Assembly: GCF_907165205.1 (NCBI RefSeq)
Contig: NC_058192.1
Location: forward strand, 7,812,001 to 7,876,000
Source of the DNA: Coccinella septempunctata
Taxonomy: Eukaryota; Arthropoda; Insecta; Coleoptera; Coccinellidae
Direction of reading: 5' to 3'
Length of the DNA: 64,000 nt
Shown here: piece after piece, positions 59,505-64,000 of the stretch
Numbering within the stretch: position 1 is the stretch's first letter
How the letters are laid out: each line of letters starts with the position of its first letter
The notes under the pieces: generated by a model
Told to the model about the DNA's origin: nothing
Seen by the model: only the letters and a program-made list of their open reading frames with translations
Databases searched by the model: none
Made by a program: the position numbers and the translations under genes

Positions 59505-62065
59505 ATGGTAAGATTACAACTAGATCTGTATATATGTTAAGTTTCAAAGTCTTTAATTTGCTGTTCAGGTTTAATAGTAATACAACTTCATTTTTCAATT
59601 TGATATCAAAAACTTGATTTCTACTACAGCCAACGCCTTCTGATTTGTAAATCAATCCGCCATCTTGTGACGACATTAAAATATTCTTATTAATTTCAGC
59701 CACGAATAGATCCGTTGTCGTTGTTGAAATGCTTATCGGTTTTGTTATCACCAGACGGTGGTATAAATTCAAGAGAAGAAGTTCCGCGCTTTGTGAAGTA
59801 AGTGATTTTTCATTTTTATCTGATTCCATTTTTTTTTCCGCATATATTGATGATTCACATTTTTCCTATAGCTTGATGACGAAATTTTCGAAGAAACTTG
59901 TAAGCAAGTGTGTTTACTTACTGATATTGAAGAGCACCGACGTTACATTGATAGATATGTTCATGACTTCGGGAGGTTGGCTTTTAATTCAAACTTGGCT
60001 GCAAGAAGCCATGGGCAATTCCAATTGGAATTTAGTTCAAGAGGTCCTTGAATTGTTATTGATCACGCCTGTAGATTCAACTAGATTGCGACTAAATAAT
60101 ATTCCCAAATTAGTGAAGACGTTATCGAAAAGAGAAGATCTTGGAGGTGAGTTCAAATTTATGTTTTTAAGTGTAGTTATTTTTGTTATTCCAACTATCG
60201 TTTTGAGTTTTGATGGAATTAGGAATATTTATTCAAAGCAAACATCAAAATTTGTGTTTCATACTTATTTTATTTTATTTTCTATTTATTTATGTAACTA
60301 GGTTATTACATGTATCCTGAAGCAATTCAATGCTCAAGCAAATGTTTGGTGATAATGAGAACAAAATCTTGAAAACAAAACAACATTAAAAGTATGACCC
60401 ATATATTTAAATTGATAATATAAATTTTCTTAGTGAAGGCTCAAGCAAGTGGAGTTTTGATAATGAAATCTTTCATAATCAAAAATATTTTTCACCTTGT
60501 AAAATCAGTTTTTTTCTTCCTTTGTCTATTTCAAATATCGCTCAACTCACAATACTTCTTTTTCTTAGATGTAAAAGATATGGCTACTTCATTAGTAAAT
60601 AACTGGCTAGCCATTGTGAAAAACTCTACTTCTGTTATACAAGAAGAAAAATCATCAGTGAAATCTCCTGAAGCAGCCCCTATTACTATCGTGGAGGAAG
60701 CAACACAAGAGGATAAAACTCAAGAGTCCCCTGTTGAGACATCTGAACATCCTGCAGAATCTCCTGTGGTCACAAATGAAATTGAAACTATAGAACTCCC
60801 AGAACCACCTGCTGAAGAGCCGGTCAAAATGGAAGTAGAAGATGAAAATACAATTAGTACTAGTATGTTTTACAAAATAACCATCAGAGATGGAAAGCAG
60901 GTTCTTACCAAGCTGATCCATTCAGAAGAAGCAGATGAGAAAGCTGTTACTGAAGAAACAGAGCCTTCTGAAGAGGCTAATAAGAAGAAAGATGCTCCAA
61001 AAGAAGTGGAAGAGGAAAATAAAGTTGATGCGAAAAAAGATTCTAAATCCAAGAGTAGCAGTAAATCTTCAGGTAGTAGCAGCAGCAGCAAGAAAAGCTC
61101 TTCCTCTAGTAAATCTAGCAGCAGCAGCAGTAGTAAAGATAAAGATAAAAAACACAGTTCTAGACATTCATCAAAAAGTAGTAGTTCTAGTCGGGAGAAG
61201 GAAAAAAGTAGAAAAGATAAAGAAAATGACAAAGATAAACATAGAAGTAATGGTTCTTTGAAACACAGTTCTAGTAGCAGCAGCAAAAGCAATAATTCCT
61301 CAAGCAGCAGTAGAAGTAAAGATAAAAAAGATCCAAAAGAATCTAAGGAGAAGCAAGCTGAAAAGGATAAGGATACTTTGGAGAAACTAAAACCAGTAAC
61401 TTTGGATAAAATAGGGAGAATACCAAGAAAGCCTACCGATGACAAAGACAAAGAGGTTAAGAAAAAACCATCCATGTCTATTGAACCTAAGAAGAAGGGA
61501 GAGGATAGACCTAAGACTGTAAAAATTTTCAATTCAAAAATGCGCTCAACCGGATTGGAGGAAGAAGTGAAGCCACCACCGCCAAGAAGTGCTGTTAAGA
61601 AACCACCACCAGTAATACCACCAATTACTATTCCTACAAAACGACTTTCACCGCCAAGAGAGAGTTTATCCACACCACCAGAGAAAAAAATCAAGTTAGA
61701 AGTGCCAGAGAGGATTGGAGCTATAAAATTAATACCACCCAAACCAAAACGTAAGTTTTTTTTGACCATCACTGATTTTCTGTTTTTATTTTTCAGGTAC
61801 CAAAGCTTCGTCCAAGTCCAAGGTGGAAAATGTGAAGCAGAGCGAAAGCTTGCCAAGTGTTTTCTCCTGTGACCTGTTCTGGTGTTTGTCAATGCTTATA
61901 CTGTCTGAGATATGTTCTAATATTTATAGTTTTTGTTACAGCTTGTATAAAGATGCGGTTATATTGCTTCCTAGGCCATCTGAGCTGTCATACTACGAGC
62001 TTAGGGATTTTTTAGAGCTACATTTTCATAACTCTTATTTACGGGCCACCGAAAATTGGTGGTAA
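59505..62065 (+). CDS. PNUTS: PP1 nuclear targeting subunit PNUTS (PPP1R10), 3' part missing
   Basis: Exons: 59505-59507 (the ATG alone), 59700-59797, 59872-60146, 60569-61750, then 61797 onward. The protein begins MPRIDPLSLLKCLSVLLS and contains the TFIIS N-terminal-like helical domain (about residues 30-145; KLVSKCVYLLILKSTDV, IPKLVKTLSKRED, ATSLVNNWLAIV), a long acidic then Ser/Lys-rich segment (about 200-350), and the conserved FNSKMRSTGLEEE block. PNUTS brings PP1 to chromatin and to RNA polymerase II in termination. The PP1-binding TVTW-type motif and C-terminal zinc finger are absent and should lie beyond the last exon seen. Exon 5 stays open to a stop at 62063-62065, giving about 608 aa, but the sequence after LPSVF looks unlike the family and may be intron. 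Confidence 0.85.
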
Positions 62066-62757
62066 TTAATGTTTCAAAAATATTTTTGTCCTTTTAAATT
62101 TTCCGATTCTTAAATTTTTTTTCAAATTCCAAATTCTTCATTCATTAATATTCCACAAGTGAATGGACAGTGCAATTATTATTGGACATGTTATGTGCTG
62201 TGAACACTACCTTACATTACCTAAAAAAACATGTTTTTTCAAAATTTGTTTTCTTAGGTAGATTGATTTGGCTTCTCTTTGGTAAGTTAGTTGATTTTAA
62301 AATTTTTTTCCTGTACATTTTCTTTAAGATGACAATAAAAACGCATCACAAGTTCCACGTATATACATAGGTCCTTTCCTTCCTGTGATGTGGTAACGGG
62401 ATAAAAAGAAAACCAGTGAGAGTACAAGGAGAATTATTGAAATTTGGCAACAATGGACTAAGGTTGTCAACTTGGACCAAGGCTCATCTGTAACCTTTTC
62501 GGGTTTCTCGTTTAATAATAATAAAGGCGAATCTAATTTGCCTTATTATTCTTTCCATTATATGAATGCTAAAAATTGAAAGAGACTGAAAAATACTAAA
62601 ATTTCCAGTCATTTAAATTTTTCTTTCTGCATGCTGCCAATATTCAATCAAACTTCAAAGTCTGAAATTTATGGCCAGGAATGAAAAGATGAATTATATG
62701 AACGATTTGGGATATGATACATTAAAAGTACATATAAAATTTTGATACACAAACATA
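62066..62757. other. presumed PNUTS intron or flank
   Basis: No coding exon of the remaining PNUTS protein could be recognised. AT-rich, no repeats noted. Confidence 0.35.
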
Positions 62758-63567
62758 TAGGGTGTTTCACGCCAAGTGTCCACTAGAAGTAACTAGAGAA
62801 CCTAATAAGGTTTCATGAAAAATTGTGGACCATAATGAATGGACAGGATTCATTCAACTAAAATATTCCATAATATTATTATTTCAAATATGACATCCTA
62901 TGTTTTATAATAATTTTAGATTCTCAACAAAATTCTAGCAATGATTTGCACACCTCAAAGTTTTGGAGAGATTAAGACATTTCATTTATTTTGAAGTAAA
63001 GCTACTCTTCAATGAGTCATCAAATTTCTTGAAAATCCTCAGATATAGGGTGTGAGACGATGTTAGATGGAGATTCTTACCTTCCATCTAATGGTCTATT
63101 AAAATACTGGGTGTTATATTTGAAAAAATAACTATCAATTTTGAATATACCCGAGATAGATTCTGGTTAACTAGCCAGTAGACCTAGTAGAATCTAGAGA
63201 GTATTCTCTGTGGGTAGTACAATTATGAACACTCAAATTTTTCTCAATAGGAAGTAAACACAATTATTCCAAACTTCTAGTCGAGACAAATTGATTAATA
63301 TCCCCAGAACCTTGAGGTTTGCTTATGAGGAAGTTCGAATAGCAGTAAAAATTCTGTTGAAAATTCAAAAATTTGGTGAAACAGGGTGTCGCATTCGAAA
63401 TAACAAAGTTGAGATTAACTTCCGGTGTATAACCGGAACTATTGCCGACAAGAGAATATTTTAATTGAATGAATCCCACCCATTCATTATTTTTCTCAAA
63501 TTTTCAGCAAAAAATCTCATTCGTATTTCTAGATACTTCTAGTGGACACTCAGCTTGAAACACCCTG
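62758..63567. mobile_element. 810-bp non-autonomous TIR element with TA duplication
   Basis: The left end TAGGGTGTTTCACGCCAAGT and the reverse complement of the right end CAGGGTGTTTCAAGCTGAGT align and continue as GTCCACTAGAAGTA in both. TA flanks each end (62756-62757 and 63568-63569). No transposase reading frame is present, so it is a MITE-like derivative, probably of a Tc1/mariner-type element. Related end fragments occur at 44012, near 53465 and near 56337. Confidence 0.75.
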
Positions 63568-63569
63568 TA

Positions 63570-64000
63570 TTATGATCAAGCTAATCGCGAGTTGGAATTA
63601 ATATTTCACACAAATCGATGGAAATTTCTAGAAACAAATATTTCGCCGACACCTTTTGGTCGCTTTTTAAAACGGCTGCAAATTACGCGTTTTAAAGATT
63701 GCATTAGATTCTTTTAATCGTGACAACTCTTTAAATTTTTAGTTGCCAAAATTTCTTTTCTCAATCTCTGGGAAAAAATCACGATACCTAAGGCCCAACT
63801 GTAAATCTAAAATAGAAAGGCTTTTTTCCTTTCACTGATTTGAAGTTGGTTGTTCAATCCCCATTAAAATAATGTTTCATTTCATGAACAGTACAGATCA
63901 GCGCATATAGGAATATAGTACCTGCTCAAAGGCAGAGGTGCATTGTTACAGTACCACACTTGTAGGATGTAACATTCTATTGTTCTATTTGTTTTAATTT
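63570..64000. other. non-coding right edge
   Basis: No gene or repeat recognised. Confidence 0.4.

Noticed and set aside
59452..59829. 125-codon minus-strand frame
   Set aside because: It covers PNUTS exons 1-2 in antisense; PNUTS coding on the plus strand explains the openness.
60870..61892. 340-codon minus-strand open frame, Leu/Ser-rich
   Set aside because: It is the antisense of the Ser/Lys repeat region of PNUTS; AGC/AGT and GAT/AAG repeats leave the opposite frame free of stops. No own splice or domain evidence.
1..64000. Possible tRNA, rRNA, CRISPR, endogenous virus or bacterial contaminant sequence
   Set aside because: No tRNA T-loop patterns, regular spacer arrays, viral structural or polymerase genes, or operon-type gene packing were found by eye. 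A tRNAscan or viral protein search would be decisive.

Overview
The window reads as nuclear DNA of an insect, most likely a holometabolous one and possibly a beetle; this rests on protein resemblance and base composition and is inference. It is AT-rich, introns are mostly 50-600 bp with GT-AG borders, and the recognisable genes are conserved animal housekeeping genes. There is no prokaryotic signature.

Left part, 1-28.8 kb, is gene-poor. It holds a foldback palindrome cluster (2.45-3.38 kb), a possible first exon with a TATA box on the minus strand (3.7-4.0 kb), a 930-bp TA-flanked element with a decayed transposase tail (4.93-5.86 kb), a small perfect-looking hairpin (about 6.0 kb), one secreted low-complexity protein gene on the minus strand (13.95-15.76 kb, first exon probably at 19.3 kb), two arrays of a 175-179-bp repeat inside its intron, a seven-copy array of a ~225-bp repeat (20.5-22.0 kb) and an old copy of the 178-bp repeat at 23.1 kb.

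Right part, 28.8-64 kb, is gene-dense. In order: CCDC6 (-), STT3A (+), DNAJB11/ERdj3 (+), mRpL3 (-), mRpS18B and PYROXD1 (+, two bases apart), two tandem kinesin-3-type genes (-), site-1 protease (+), Set2/SETD2 (-) and PNUTS/PPP1R10 (+, 3' end not found). Splicing could be resolved to the base for all of these, and the exon sums give intact frames: CCDC6 408 aa, STT3A 704 aa, DNAJB11 358 aa, mRpL3 361 aa, mRpS18B 184 aa, PYROXD1 459 aa, kinesins 753 and 707 aa, S1P 1033 aa, Set2 1631 aa.

The layout alternates head-to-head and tail-to-tail pairs. Head-to-head: CCDC6/STT3A, mRpL3/mRpS18B, kinesin B/S1P, Set2/PNUTS. Functionally there are three secretory-pathway genes (STT3A, DNAJB11, S1P), two mitoribosomal genes sharing one promoter interval, and two regulators of elongating RNA polymerase II (Set2, PNUTS) facing apart. 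The most striking points are the 2-nt mRpS18B/PYROXD1 junction, which suggests a dicistronic mRNA, and the divergent tandem kinesin whose switch II motif has changed.
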